A stretch of DNA of 64,000 nt from NCBI GenBank assembly GCA_963383645.1, contig OY726572.1, positions 20,608,672 through 20,672,671 of the forward strand, written 5' to 3'. This DNA is from Muscardinus avellanarius. Lineage: Eukaryota; Chordata; Mammalia; Rodentia; Gliridae. A program made the position numbers and the translations under genes. Numbering within the stretch: position 1 is the first letter of the stretch; every line of letters starts with the position of its first letter. Of this stretch, positions 45,490-56,864 are shown in pieces. Below the pieces are notes generated by a model that worked only from the letters and a program-made list of their open reading frames with translations, made no database searches and was not told the DNA's origin.

Positions 45490-45930
45490 GTCTTATTTTA
45501 TTTTATTTTTTATTTATTTATTTTTGGTGGTACTGGGGTTCCTGGAAGCCCTTCTACCTCTGGGCTACACTCCCAGACCTATTTTATATTTTTTTAAATT
45601 TGGAAACAGGGTCGCCTAAGCCAGCACGTGCGGCTGGCTTCGAACCTGTGCGATCCTCCTGTCTCCGCCTCCCAAGCGCGGGGATTACAAGCGTGCGCCA
45701 CCACGCCCGGCCTTATTTTATTTTATTTTATTTTATTTTATTTTTGGTGGTACTGGGGTTCCTGGAAGCCCTTCTACCTCCGGGCTACACTCCCAGACCT
45801 ATTTTTACATTTTTATTTGGAAACAGGGTCGCCTAAGCCAGCATGCGCTGCTGGCTTCGAACCTGCTGGATCCTCCTGTCTCCTCCTCCTAAGGGCGGGG
45901 ATTACAAGTGTGCGCCACCACGCCCGGCTT
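45490..45930 (-). mobile_element. Two tandem minus B1-dID SINEs
   Basis: Copies at 45505-45713 and 45717-45930, each behind a (TTTTA)n tail. The close similarity suggests young insertions or a tandem duplication. Confidence 0.87.
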
Positions 45931-46004
45931 TACTTTCTCTTTTTATACTTCAGTTTTCTCAACAACCAAGTCAAGGAGTTTAATTATATGATCTTTACAG
46001 GTTT

Positions 46005-46165
46005 GTTTGTTTGTTTGTGCTGGGGATTTGAACCCAGGGACATTCTACCTTTGAGCTGCATCCTCAGCCCTATTTTATGTTTTGTTTTAAAACAGAGTCT
46101 CACTAAGTTGCTGAGGCTGGCCTTGAATCTATGATCCTTCTGTCTCAGCCTCCCAAGTACTGGGA
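46005..46165 (-). mobile_element. B1-dID SINE, truncated
   Basis: Minus copy behind a (GTTT)n tail. It ends at tactgggattg, where the polypyrimidine tract starts. Confidence 0.78.
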
Positions 46166-46502
46166 TTGTCTTCTCCTCCTCCTCCTCTTCCTCTTCCTCT
46201 TCCTCTTCCCCCTCCCCCTCCTTCTCCTCCTCTTTCTCTTCCTCCTCCTCCCCTTCTTCTCCTGCTCTTCCTCCTCCTCCCCCTCCTTCTACTCTTCCTC
46301 CTCCCCCCTCCTCCTCCCCCTCCTCCTCCTCCTCTTCCTCTTCCTCTTCCCCCTCCCCCTCCTTCTCCTCCTCTTTCTCTTCCTCCTCCTCCCCTTCTTC
46401 TCCTGCTCTTCCTCCTCCTCCCCCTCCTTCTACTCTTCCTCCTCCCCCTCCTCCTCCCCCTCCTCCTCCTCCCCCTCTTCCTCCCCCTCCTCCTCCTCCT
46501 TT
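46165..46502. repeat. Polypyrimidine (CCT/CTT)n tract with 141-bp tandem duplication
   Basis: About 340 bp of almost pure C/T on the plus strand. The rare purine interruptions (cctgctc at 46261 and 46402, and ctactc) repeat with a period of 141 bp, which shows block duplication and not only slippage. Confidence 0.95.
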
Positions 46503-46695
46503 TTTTGTGGTACTGGGGATGGAACCCAGGTGCATTCTACCTCTGAGCTACACCTAGCCCTTTTTTTTATTCTTTATTTTGAAACAGAGTCTCACTGAGT
46601 TGCAAAGGGCCTCACCAAGTAGCTGAGGCTGTCTGCAAACTGTGATCCTTCTGTCTCAGCCTCCCAGATGCTGGGATTACCACCTCGCCCAGCTA
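46503..46695 (-). mobile_element. B1-dID SINE, head truncated
   Basis: Minus copy directly continuing the polypyrimidine tract. The head lacks the acaagcgtgcgc segment. Confidence 0.82.
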
Positions 46696-47194
46696 GTATC
46701 AAGTGTTTTCAAAGCCTTTCAGGGCTATTCAGAACTGGGGGGATGTGTGCCTCTCAGTTGTCAGTCTGGAACTTGCACGAAGGTCCACGTTAGAGCAGTT
46801 GTGTATGGTTTGGGTCAGATCCATGCCTCCAAGCACGTACAACTGGCACGTGATTCTAGGGCTTCATGAAATTTTATAGGGCCATCTTCTTGAACACGTC
46901 TTCTAATTCTAGTATTTTCCTGTTCCCTGGGACTCCCCTTCTTGGTCCTTTGCCTAGAAATGTGGGGTTTTATTCATCTGCTTTGCTAAGCACTTCCTGA
47001 GACTGCTCACTCTGGGGCCTCGCAAAGCGGGGGTGGGGGAGCGAGAGCTAGCAATGGAGGGTGGCTCCACCCTCCTGGCACCACACTTCTTACCAGGAAG
47101 GCTTCCTCTCTCTCAGGGTTTTAAGCTCCTATGAACCCCCACTGCAACTGTTGCGGAGAGATTCCAAGGGGCTGTGTAAAAGAAGACAGGTACC
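46696..47194. other. Spacer without recognised features
   Basis: Unique sequence with no convincing gene or repeat. Confidence 0.4.
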
Positions 47195-47310
47195 GTGGTA
47201 CCTATACTCTCAGTATTTGGGAATGAGACAGGAGGATCACAGGTTCCAGGATAGCCTCAGTGACCTAGTGAGATCTTGTTTTAAAACAAAAATAAAAAAG
47301 AGGGGGCTGA
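47195..47310 (+). mobile_element. Degraded B1 half
   Basis: Recognisable from ctcagtatttgggaatgagacagga through gagatcttgttttaaaac. Confidence 0.6.
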
Positions 47311-47579
47311 GGGCCTGCGTCTCAAATTATTCCTTTAGCTTCTCGTGTTCCAATTCTTATGTCAAATCAGAAAGAGAAATCCCATATGGGTAATTTACTG
47401 ACGCTTACATCAATCCCTATGACCATCTACCTAGCAGGGAAACAAAGGCTGATTTACCAGGCATTGTATTAACACGATGACGTAGCCCCTCCTGCTTTAT
47501 AAACTGTACAACTTTAGAGTGCCGTAGTTTTAGCTCTGTACAGTTTACATGACATTGTGACCGAAGTACGACATTTTAT

Positions 47580-48135
47580 TTTTTATTTTTTATTTTTTTG
47601 CCTTACTGGGGATTGAACCTAGGTGCATTCTACCTCCGAGCTATACCCCCAGCCCTACTTTTTATTCTTTATGTTGAAACAGGGTCTCACTGAGATGCAA
47701 AGGGCCTCACTAAGTAGCTGAGGCTGTCCTTGGAACTGTGACCCTCCTGTCTCAGCCTCCCGAATGCTGAGATTACAAGCATGCGCCGCCACGCCTGGCT
47801 TATTTTTTAAACAGTGATCTCGCTAGGCTGGTAAGTCTCACTACTTTCTGAGGCTGTCCTTGAATCTGTAGTCCTTTTGTCTCAGCCTCCTAAGTACTGA
47901 GATTACAGGCATGTGCCACCACACCCGTCTCCCCAGACCATTTTTAAATTTTGAAACAGGTCTAAATGGCTGGCATTGACCTTGGACCAGCAATCTTCCT
48001 GTCTCATCCCTAGACCTTTGTTATATTTTGAAATAGTACCTGACTATAAGTATCTGGCTTTCAACCAGCCATCCTCCTGACCCAGCCTCTCATGTAGTGG
48101 GATCATAGGCATGTGCTACACACCTGGTAAAATTT
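47580..48135 (-). mobile_element. Minus SINE stack
   Basis: B1-dID 47580-47800, then two progressively older B1 halves to 47930 and 48135. Confidence 0.72.
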
Positions 48136-48290
48136 TTATGTTAAGTGGAATTATTTCCAATATTTTAAAATAGAAAATTAATTATTAGTGTTATATTAAG
48201 AAGAAAAGCAAGCCTCCTCCCTTAAAAATGTAAAAAAAAAGAGTTGCTTTTATTTAAATTGCTTTTGAAGAAAATAGAGAGGTAGGAAAT

Positions 48291-48385
48291 CTTTTTTTTT
48301 TTTTTTTTCCTGATTCGAGGCTCTCAATATGTAGTGGTTTCAAACTCCTGGACTTAGATGATCCTCTTGCCTCCCAAATATTTAA
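48291..48385 (-). mobile_element. Old 7SL-type monomer
   Basis: Reads tttcaaactcctggacttag, then atgatcctcttgcctccca, closer to a 7SL or primitive B1/FLAM monomer than to the local B1-dID family. Confidence 0.5.
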
Positions 48386-48507
48386 AAATTAAAAATGTCA
48401 TTTGAGTTTATGTCTCAAGTGATAAAAAAGTGCAGTTTATAAACTTTAGCGTTACTTTGTACTCAGGTCACATTTTATGGCTTTCTATAATTAACTAAAG
48501 TCTTTTG

Positions 48508-48920
48508 GCGTGTGTGTGTGTGTGGTACTGGGATGGAACCCAAGGGCATTCTACCTCTGAGCTATACTCCAAGCACCATTTTATGCTTTATTTTGAAACA
48601 GGGTCTAAGTTGTGGAGGGCCTCACTCAGTAGCTGAGGCTGGCTGCAAACCTTCTGTCTCAGCCTTCTAAAGTATCTTTTGTAAGTATTAAGTTAATTTT
48701 TCAGAGGGTTAAGCATAAGCATTATATTTTTCTTTTTTTGTGGTACTTGGGGTGAAACACAGGGGCATTCTACTTCTGAGCTATACCCCCTATTTTTTAT
48801 TCTTTATTTTAAAACAAGGTCTCAGGAGGGCTAAGTATCTGAGGCTGTATGGGAACCTTGATTCTCCTGTCTCAGCCTCCCAAATACTGGGATTACTAGC
48901 GTGCGCCACCATGCCCGACT
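48508..48920 (-). mobile_element. Two minus B1-dID SINEs
   Basis: Copies at 48508-48680 (GT tail, head missing) and 48730-48920. Confidence 0.8.
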
Positions 48921-49050
48921 GTATTAAAAATCATTTGATAGTAAGAATCTTATTCTCTTTATTATATTTGCATTGACTAGGAAGAACACATAACAGGAAA
49001 TTTGCTCCTGATTATAGTATTAAACATTTCTTAGTAGCCTCAGTCTGGTA

Positions 49051-49052
49051 TA

Positions 49053-49145
<93 letters not shown>

Positions 49146-49590
49146 TACTGGGGATGGGAACCAGGGGCTTTCTACCTCCGGGCTACATCCCAGACCTATT
49201 TTATATTCTATTTGGAAACAGAGTCTAAGTTGTTGAGAACCTCACTTAGTAGCTGAGGTGGGCTTCAAACCTGTAATCCTCCTGTCTCAGCTGCCCAAGT
49301 ACTGGAATTACAAGCTTGTGCCACCACTCCCAGCTAGCCTGTTTTATTAACAAATAGCCCAAGGCTCTATACTTAACTCAGAGGTATATCAGTTCAGTTT
49401 TCTGTCTTATATAGACAGATATTTAAATTTTTTGGTCTTGGGGATTGAATCTCGGGGCATCCTACCTCTAAGCTACACCCCCAGTCTTTTTTATTTTGAA
49501 ACAGGGTCTCTGTAAATTGCTGATACCGGTCTCAAACCAGCAATCCTCTCAAGTACTGAGATATAGGTGTGCACCACCATGCCCAGCTAC
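49051..49590 (-). mobile_element. (AT)n/(GT)n array with two minus SINEs
   Basis: AT array 49060-49100, GT array 49104-49144, B1-dID to 49337, then a second B1-dID 49425-49590. Confidence 0.8.
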
Positions 49591-50139
49591 AAAGAGAGAT
49601 TTAAATACAGAAGTTACATAAAGAAACTAAGGTCCTGGGACGCTGTTTCATTTTCCTTTCACTAGAGCAAATTTCCTTCTTAAATCATTCTAATGTCCTC
49701 TCAAAATGGGCATGGGCATTTCACAACATGTGAACTATCTTTGTTCATCAATAATCACTAAAATGTACTGACCAGGTACAGTTTGTAAGTCACTGGGTCC
49801 TAAGGATAATTAAGATGTATAAGATATAAATCCTCCCCTTGAGGGCCAAGCATGGTAAAGGTCACTGAAGTTCATTGGTTATCTACCATATATTAAGCAT
49901 ATGGGGTCTCACTAAGTTGCGGAGGGCTTAAGTAGCTGAGGCTGGCCGTAATAAATATGAAGTCTAATATAATAGATATTAGATAATATCTATTACCTAA
50001 TAAGAGGTACCTCTAGTTCAGGAGGGGCGATAAGAAAAGGCAGAAATAAAAATACACTGGGTATATCTTGGCCTCCAACAAGTATTTAATTTATTGAATG
50101 AATGAAAAGAACATAAAAAGAAATCTCAAAAAAATTTTT
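49591..50139. other. Mostly unique spacer
   Basis: A small minus B1 scrap lies at 49897-49948. Nothing else is recognised. Confidence 0.45.
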
Positions 50140-50318
50140 TTTTGGTGTGGTATTGGGGCTGAGACCCAGGGGTGCTCTACCTCTGAGCTACGCCCGCTGC
50201 CCTTTTTATTTTGAAACAGGGCTTCCGATAAGTCGCTGAGGCTGGTCTTGAACCTGCGATCCCCCTGTCTCAGCCTCCCAAGTACTAGGATTACGGACAT
50301 GCACAACAATTTCCGGCT
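50140..50318 (-). mobile_element. B1-dID SINE
   Basis: Last SINE before the SELENOI CpG island. 50319-50880 after it is unique, moderately CpG-rich promoter flank. Confidence 0.78.
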
Positions 50319-50879
50319 CTCGGGTTCTTTCTCCATTTGGCCGGCTCCCGTTACGTAAAATACTTCTCGGAAACGCAGTTAAGGACTCGACGAGACCGAG
50401 AGGTCACTGCTATCTGGTTGGGAGACATCAGCAATCTAAAGTTCGGAACGGGTTGGTGAGGCGCAGCGTGCAGAGGCGGTCCAAGGTTCACAGGCAACGT
50501 AGATCTGAAGGACGAGCCTCCGATGTCCTTTCACTGGCGGTTCACGTTCCTTCACTGATGTACAAAGCCTCCCATCAGCCTTCTCTACATCAAAGTATGT
50601 TTATTCAGCGCCCACTGCACACAGCGCACAGTACCAGGAGCTGAAAGCAAGTCGCAACACAGCCTTCCCTCTGCTCTTTTATTTTACCGTGGCGAGGGAA
50701 CGAGGCCTTCTTATCTGAACTGTCTCGCGCGCACTCACCCCACAACAGGACTGCGAGAGTACCCCTTATCTCTACGCAGAAGCAGTACCCTAGAAACGCA
50801 CTCCTTCCCCAAGATAAGAGCAAGGCCCTCTGGGAAGCTGACCTTTCAGCCCCTCCGGCCTTACCTCAACTCACCAATT

Positions 50880-51213
50880 TTGACGCTAGCGAATGAAACG
50901 ACGCAGAAAGCCGGAAGGCGGGACTTAGCGTTGCCTGATCCACGCCAATTGGGCTGCGACGGCGCCAGGGGGCGGGTCCCGCGAGTGGGCGGCGCCCCTC
51001 CCCCGGTGGGCGGGGAGAAGCGGAGGCTGCGCATGCGCGTCGAGGCGGCGGAAGTGGCCTGGGCGGCTACGCGTGCGCGGTGGGCGGAGCGTGGCTCCCA
51101 CCTTCTCTGCCAGCCCCGTCTTTCCCAGTCTGGCCCCGCCAGTGTGGTGCTCGCGTTTCGCAGCCGCCTCGCGGAGAGTCGCTGCCGAGTGGGCGCTGGG
51201 TTTTCGGGTCGTC
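50880..51213 (+). promoter_or_regulatory. SELENOI: SELENOI CpG-island promoter and 5' UTR
   Basis: A sharp rise in GC and CpG without a TATA box, typical of a housekeeping promoter. Visible sites are an ETS-like CCGGAAG near 50911, a CCAAT box at 50945-50949, several GGGCGG Sp1-type boxes (near 50970, 50990 and 51008), a perfect NRF1 palindrome TGCGCATGCGC at 51028-51038, and a GABP/ELK-like CGGAAGTG at 51049-51056. The CpG-rich stretch continues to about 51480 in intron 1. The start site is not determinable; it is probably between 51060 and 51180. Confidence 0.8.
51028..51039 (+). promoter_or_regulatory. NRF1-type palindrome
   Basis: TGCGCATGCGCG matches the NRF1 consensus completely. It sits about 180 bp upstream of the SELENOI start codon, beside an ETS-type site. 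Confidence 0.6.
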
Positions 51214-51270
51214 ATGGCTGGTTACGAATACGTGAGCCCGGAGCAGCTGGCTGGCTTTGATAAGTACAAG
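51214..51270 (+). CDS. SELENOI: SELENOI (EPT1), ethanolaminephosphotransferase 1, coding exon 1 (3' partial)
   Basis: This exon encodes the N-terminus MAGYEYVSPEQLAGFDKYK, which I recognise as SELENOI, followed by the donor aag/gtaccg in phase 0. The full protein is a multi-pass Golgi/ER CDP-alcohol phosphotransferase that makes phosphatidylethanolamine from CDP-ethanolamine and diacylglycerol. Its selenocysteine lies near the C-terminus, so the catalytic motif, the UGA codon and the SECIS element are all outside this window. The ATG follows a GC-rich leader. I did not find exon 2 before 64000, so the remaining 12.7 kb is intron 1. Confidence 0.92.
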
Positions 51271-51762
51271 GTACCGCGGGCAGCGGGCTCCCGGTCCCGA
51301 GTCGCCCTGGCCGCGCCCGGCGCCCGAGGGCCGGTGCGGTCCGTGTCACCTTGTGCCGCGTGGCTGTGGCGCGCTGGCGGGCGTTTCTTTGGGGTCCCGC
51401 GATTCTGGGGGGTAGGGGTCGGGGGGCGTGGGGTCCGCAGGCCGATCGCCCCGACTCGGCACCTTCCCGGGAGATTCCCTTAGGAGAGCGCTGGATGAGA
51501 GTGGAGCCAGAGAATCCCCTTCGCTCCTTTTACTTGTTAGCATTTCGTTGGCCGCCTGAAGGATGCGGTCGCCTCCTGCGATGGTGTAATTGCCTTCATT
51601 TGAATGAACTTTCTACCTACCCTTCTTGCATACAACTTCGGAGACGGAGACCGTCGCCTGGCCGATGAGGCCCGGGGAGGGGGAGTGACTGCGGCCTTAC
51701 TGCGGACGAGCGCCTCTTTTTCCGAGTAAAGAGGTTTTCTGGCAGGTAGCTTGTGGCGTTGG

Positions 51763-51985
51763 GGTTGCCTGTGTAGTGGATAGAGCGCGCGCGGGCTTTC
51801 GAATGCATATACATCCGATGCCAAAGTCAAGTTTCATTATTTTTTGCCTTGAGCAAGTCATTTCATTCTCTCTTTTACGTTAGGCAACTGGAAATAAGGG
51901 TTTCTATCGTGCAAAGTAATTATAAGGATCTGAGAACCGCCTGGCACGTAATGAACGCCTAGTAAATTCTGATTATTAATTAGTA
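51763..51985 (-). mobile_element. MIR SINE
   Basis: Nearly complete reverse MIR: gtgtagtggatagagcgc head, gagcaagtcatttcattctc middle, and cctggcacgtaatgaacgcc end. It lies inside the proximal SELENOI intron. Confidence 0.75.
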
Positions 51986-52029
51986 AATCTAGTTTCCTTG
52001 CGCCATTCCCTTGACAGTGAATGACTCCA

Positions 52030-52525
52030 CTCACTATCCAGTCGCCCAAGCCTGGAATATGGGCTTTAACTTTTCTTCCTTGTTACCTGCTTATCATCAC
52101 ATCTTAGTTTAAATGCTACTTCCTCGGAGAAGACTTCCATGAGTACCCCTTTCCTCTTTTTTGGGGTGTGGTACTGGGGATTAAACCAGGGGCATTCTAC
52201 TTCTAAGCTACACCCACAGCCCTATTTTATTTTACATTTTGGAACAGGGTCTAAGTTGCCGAGGCTCTTGCTAAGTTGCTGAGGCTGGCTGCGAACCTAC
52301 ATGTAATCTTCCTGTCTTAGCTTCCCACGTACTGTGATTGTAGGTTTGTGGCACCACTACCCTCTCTTAAGAGTGCTCTTGGCACAGTTCTGAAATTATT
52401 CTTACTACGTTCCTCCATTAGAATATAATGCCTTATCAATGAGACTTGTTTTACAGACCACATCGCCTGAGCTTAGTGCCACAGTATTAGGCACCCGATA
52501 AACATTTGTGGAATGAATTCCTGGA
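52030..52525 (+). mobile_element. L2 LINE 3' end split by a SINE
   Basis: L2-like atgctacttcctcggagaag (near 52110) resumes after a minus B1-dID at 52160-52370, with cttagtgccacagtattagg, then gataaacatttgtggaatgaa. Confidence 0.7.
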
Positions 52526-52544
52526 AAAATTATAGTAGATTTTT

Positions 52545-52748
52545 TTTCCCGGGTCTTGGGATGGAACCCAGGGGCATTCGACCTCCAAGCTACACCCCCT
52601 GCCCTATTTTTTATTCTTTATTTTGAAACTGGGTCTCACTAAGTTGCAGAGGGCCTCACTAAGTAGCTGAGGCTGTCGCAAACCGCAGTCCTCTTGTCTC
52701 AGCCTCCTGAATGCTGGGCTTACAAGCATGCGCCACCACGTCTGGCAG
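52545..52748 (-). mobile_element. B1-dID SINE
   Basis: Minus copy in SELENOI intron 1. Confidence 0.84.
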
Positions 52749-52961
52749 TAGATTTTGTTTAATTGGAATAGAAAAAAAAAAAAAAACTGAAAGTGGCAGT
52801 AGAAGGCCACATAGTATGTGCCTCTGCTTTCAAGTAACACTGTGCCATACTATTCTTAACTGTGATGACTTGACTTAAAATTTTAAGTGGAAAGCGGTTC
52901 CAGTGCTGCCTTGGTAACTCAGGCTAGGGCTTTACAACTTTCATTTCAGAAGGCTATTAAC

Positions 52962-53195
52962 CTAGCCGGGCATGGTGGTGCATGTTGTAATCCCTGCGCT
53001 TGGGAGGCTGAGACAGGAGGATCACACAGGTTCGAAGTCAGCCTCAGCTACTTAGTGAGGCTCTCAGCAACTTATGAGACCCTGTTTCCAAATAAAGTAT
53101 AAAATAGGTCTGGGAGTATAGCCCGGAGGTATGGCTTAGCTTCTTCGGAAGAATGGAGCACCTGGCGGCAGTACCACCAAAAAAAAAAAAAAAAA
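52962..53195 (+). mobile_element. B1-dID SINE with a replaced segment
   Basis: A normal copy up to gcccggaggt. Then about 39 bp (53132-53170: atggcttagcttcttcggaa and onward) replace the usual B-box region before cagtaccacc and the A tail. Confidence 0.8.
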
Positions 53196-53357
53196 AAAAG
53201 GCTATTAACCTGGATACCGTTTTGTTATCTGCTCTACACTGCAAATATTGACATAGAAAGCATTTTCTTCCTTACTAGGATCTGACTTTCTGAGTAAATG
53301 CTAATAGAATAGCTGTTTTATTTATAGCAGTGTTGAATAGAGAGTCTTATTCTTTCT

Positions 53358-53570
53358 TTTTTTTTTTGGCGGTACTGGGGATGGAACCCAGGGGCAATCT
53401 ACCTCTGAGCTACACCCGCAGCCCTATTTTTTATTCTTTTTTTGAAACAGGGTTTCGCTAAGTTGGAGAGGGCCTCACTAAATAACTGAGGCTGCCTGTG
53501 AACCACAAACCTCTGCTCTCAGCCTCCCGAATGCTGGAATTACAAGCATGTGCCGCCACGCCTGGCTAGG
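53358..53570 (-). mobile_element. B1-dID SINE
   Basis: Full minus copy. 53571-54340 after it is unique intron. Confidence 0.86.
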
Positions 53571-54344
53571 GAGTCTTTTTCTTATAAGCAGTCTTTTCTA
53601 GATTTATATTTTGAGCTAGACAGATGTCCTAATTCACCAGAAATTTTAGTGCAATTTTCTCTCCCTATCTTTTTCTTTCTTCCCACGTCTGACTCAGTTC
53701 CGGTGTCTGACAGCAGATTTCCTATCACCCTGGAAAACAAAGGTCAATTTAGCAAGTGTCCAATGTTCACTAAAATACAATTTGTTGATGTTATTTTAGT
53801 TACAGTGTGGCCTTGGAAAGAAGAGCACAAGTTTCTAGCATAAACATTCTTCTAGTAGGAGGTTCTTTACTCATTACTGCATCCTTGTTAAAAATAAGAA
53901 TCCAGAGGTGTCCGGAGGAAAATCTGTGTGGTCGGTTCTGTTGGAATGTGAATTGCACACAGAGATCTTTTCTTTCTGTCATTGCATTCCCATTGTGTGG
54001 TCTTCAGATAGTAAGTGCTTTATAAGCTTCTTGAATAAAAACATTCTCCCCCCCCCATAAATGGATAAGATTTGAAACACTCAAAGAGATTTTTATTCCC
54101 TGCTGTGACCCTTTATAATAGAGCAATGAGAAACGGAAAAATTAATACTGTAAAAGCAGATGGTGGAAAAATTACTTTAGGAGCAATTTAATTTCTTTAA
54201 TTTTCCCTAGCCGTACACCTGAGAGCCACAGTTGGAAACCTGGCAGATACACAATAGTTGCTAAAAGGGGTGCATGCATAGAGTGGTAACTAGGTTTCCC
54301 TAGTAAGAAATTGCAAGACAATTGATTTTTAGTAAAGAAAAAAC

Positions 54345-54990
54345 CATTGAACCCAGAGGCATTCTACATTTGAGTTATACTATCAGCTCTTTTATTTTTT
54401 ATTTTTATTTTTGGTGGTACTGGGGGTAGAACCCAGAGGCTTTCTACCTCTGGGCTATACTCCCAGACCTTTTTTTTTTAATATTTTATTTGGAAACAGG
54501 GTCTCACTAAGTTTCTGAGCGCCTCACTAAGTAGCTGAGGCTGACTTCGAACCCGTGCGATCCGCTCAGCCTCCCAAGCGCGGGGATTACAAGCGTGCGC
54601 CACCACGCCCGGCTTATTTTTTATATTGAAACAGAGTCTTACTAACTTGTGGAGGGCCTCACTAAGTTTCTGAGTCTAACTGCAAATGTGTCATCCTCCT
54701 GTCTCAGCCTCCCAAGTCCTGGGATTCCAGGCACGGGCCACTATACCTGGCTTCTATATGCTCTCTTAACATTTGTATTCTTCCTTGTGGTACTTAAAAC
54801 GATTCTGCCTTTTTATTAATGGTACTGGGAATTGAACCCAGGGGCAATCTACCTCTCAACTATATCCCCAGCCCTATTTTATTTTGAAACAGGGTCTGAC
54901 CAAGTTGCTGAGGCTGGCCATGAACCTGTGATCCTCCTGTCTCAGCCACCCAGGTACTGGAATTACAAGTGTGGTTCACCACCCCTGGCC
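54345..54990 (-). mobile_element. Minus SINE stack
   Basis: ID half 54345-54400, B1-dID 54405-54615, B1 half 54618-54755, B1-dID 54815-54990. Confidence 0.78.
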
Positions 54991-55021
54991 ACAACACTTC
55001 TTTCAAATAGAGAGCTGAGAG

Positions 55022-55460
55022 CCAGGTGTGGTGGCACTCACTTTTACTCTCAGCATTTGGGAGGAGGGTCGCAGTTAGCAGGCAGCCTCAGCTCCTTAGT
55101 GAGGCCCTTTGCAACTCAGTGAGATCTTGTTTCAAAATAAAGAATAAAAACTAGGGCTGGGCTTCTCATTTAGGACGTGAGCTCTAAAGGGGGCAGGCTG
55201 ATAGCTGTCTTGTTAAACATGACCACATGGTACTGGTCCTACACAGAGGTGCTTAATAAATATTGCAGAAATGAAAATGGAGCTGGGTGTAGTGGTACAT
55301 TGCTGTAATCCCAGTGCTTGGGAGGCTGAGATGGGAGGATGGAAGGTTTGAAGTTAGCCTTAACAACTTAGTGAGACCCCGTTTCCAGATAAAAAATAAA
55401 AATATGGCTGAGGGTATAGCCTGGAGGTCCTGGATTCAATGACTAGTACTGAAAAAAGAA
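55022..55460 (+). mobile_element. B1 half, L2 end, B1-dID SINE
   Basis: B1 half 55022-55150. An L2-like 3' end 55160-55275 (gacgtgagctctaaaggggg, then aggtgcttaataaatattgc). Old plus B1-dID 55281-55460. Confidence 0.65.
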
Positions 55461-55714
55461 GTTATAAATAGTAAGTGCTGAGTGTTTGGGAGAGGAGAGG
55501 AGGCCACTTAGGCAGTGGTGTGAGAGTGGGTTAGAGCCGAGAAAGGCTTCAGAAGGGCTGGAGATGAAGGCAGAGTTGAGTCTAGGAAGCTGAAGGTGGA
55601 GCACTACCAGGTGAAGAGCGAGAAAGGGCACCAGAGACGAGAGCAGTGGAGTGCAGTGATGGAGGCCGGAGAGAGTGTTTTCAGGGAACTGCAAGGAATT
55701 ATTATTATCATTAT

Positions 55715-56255
55715 TTTTTTGTGGTACTGGGGGTGGAACCCAGAGGCTCTCTACCTCCAGGCTATACTCCCAGACCTATTTTATATTTTATTTTGAAACA
55801 GGGTCTAAGTTGCTGAGAGCCTCACTAAGTAGCTGAAAGCCTCACTAAGTAGCTGAGGCTGGCTTCGAACCTGTGTGATCCTCCTGTCTCAGCCTCCCAA
55901 GCGCTGGGATTACAAGCATGCGCCACCACACCACACAAGGAATTAGATAAGATATTTAGGTGTAATTGTGGAGTGACAAGAGATAAGACTGAATGAAGAG
56001 AAGGCTGGGTCCTGGAAGAAAGGGATGGTTTAATCTGACTTTTTTTTTTGGTACTGGGGGTTGAACCCAGGGGTATACTACCTTTGAACTACATGTCTAG
56101 CCCTCTTCTTAAAATTACTTTTTATTTAGAAACAGGATCTCTTCACGTTGCTGAGGGTCGCTGAGGGTATCATTAAGTTGTTGAGGCTGACCTCACACCT
56201 GCAGTTCTCTTGTCTCAGCTCTCCAAGTATGAAAGGCATGCACCACCGCCCTGGG
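55715..56255 (-). mobile_element. Two minus B1-dID SINEs
   Basis: Copy 55715-55935 has an internal repeat of gcctcactaagtagctga. The second copy is 56040-56255. Confidence 0.8.
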
Positions 56256-56279
56256 CTTGGTCTGGCTTTACTCTGTGGA

Positions 56280-56440
56280 TCAGTGTTTCTGTGGTCCAAG
56301 GGTTATTGGCATCAGGATCACCTGGGGAAAGTGTTCAGCAAGTTCTAGGGGCTCCTTAGGAGATTCAGATTGGATAGATTATTCTTATCTTTATGTTTAA
56401 TATCTCTGATGGTTCCTAGGCACATCATAAGGCTACGGGT
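56280..56440 (+). mobile_element. MER5A-like hAT fragment
   Basis: Reads ggcatcaggatcacctgggg and onward, matching my recollection of the MER5A non-autonomous DNA transposon. Confidence 0.5.
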
Positions 56441-56494
56441 TTTACAGGGGGTACTGAAGACTTTTATTTATCTATTAATTATCGTTAATTTATT

Positions 56495-56700
56495 TTTGCA
56501 GCACTGGGGCTTGAATCCAGGGCATTCTACCTCGAAGCTACACCCCCATCTCTGTTTTTACTCTTTATTTTGAAACAGGGTCTCATTAAGTTGCAGAAGG
56601 CCTCACTAAGTGGCTGAGGCTAACTGCAAACCTGCAATCCTCCTGTCTCAGCCTCCCAAGTACTGAGATTATAAGCATGCACCACCACTCTTGGCTTTTG
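56495..56700 (-). mobile_element. B1-dID SINE
   Basis: Minus copy. The phrase cttggcttttgactttt at its end recurs at 56831, after an intervening 130 bp. Confidence 0.8.
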
Positions 56701-56864
56701 ACTTTTTATTGTATTTTTATTTTTTTTAAGATTTAAAGAAGTTTATTAGAAAGATAGAAATCCAGAAAATAGAAATACAGCCCCATGCCAAAATGGCATG
56801 GGGGGGGTGACTCGAAATGAATACATCACCCTTGGCTTTTGACTTTTTAAGAACTGGCATTTGA

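Noticed and set aside
45984..46598. Long low-complexity frames (Glu/Gly-rich on minus, Leu/Ser/Pro-rich on plus)
   Set aside because: They are translations of the polypyrimidine tract and adjoining SINEs, with no splice or family support.
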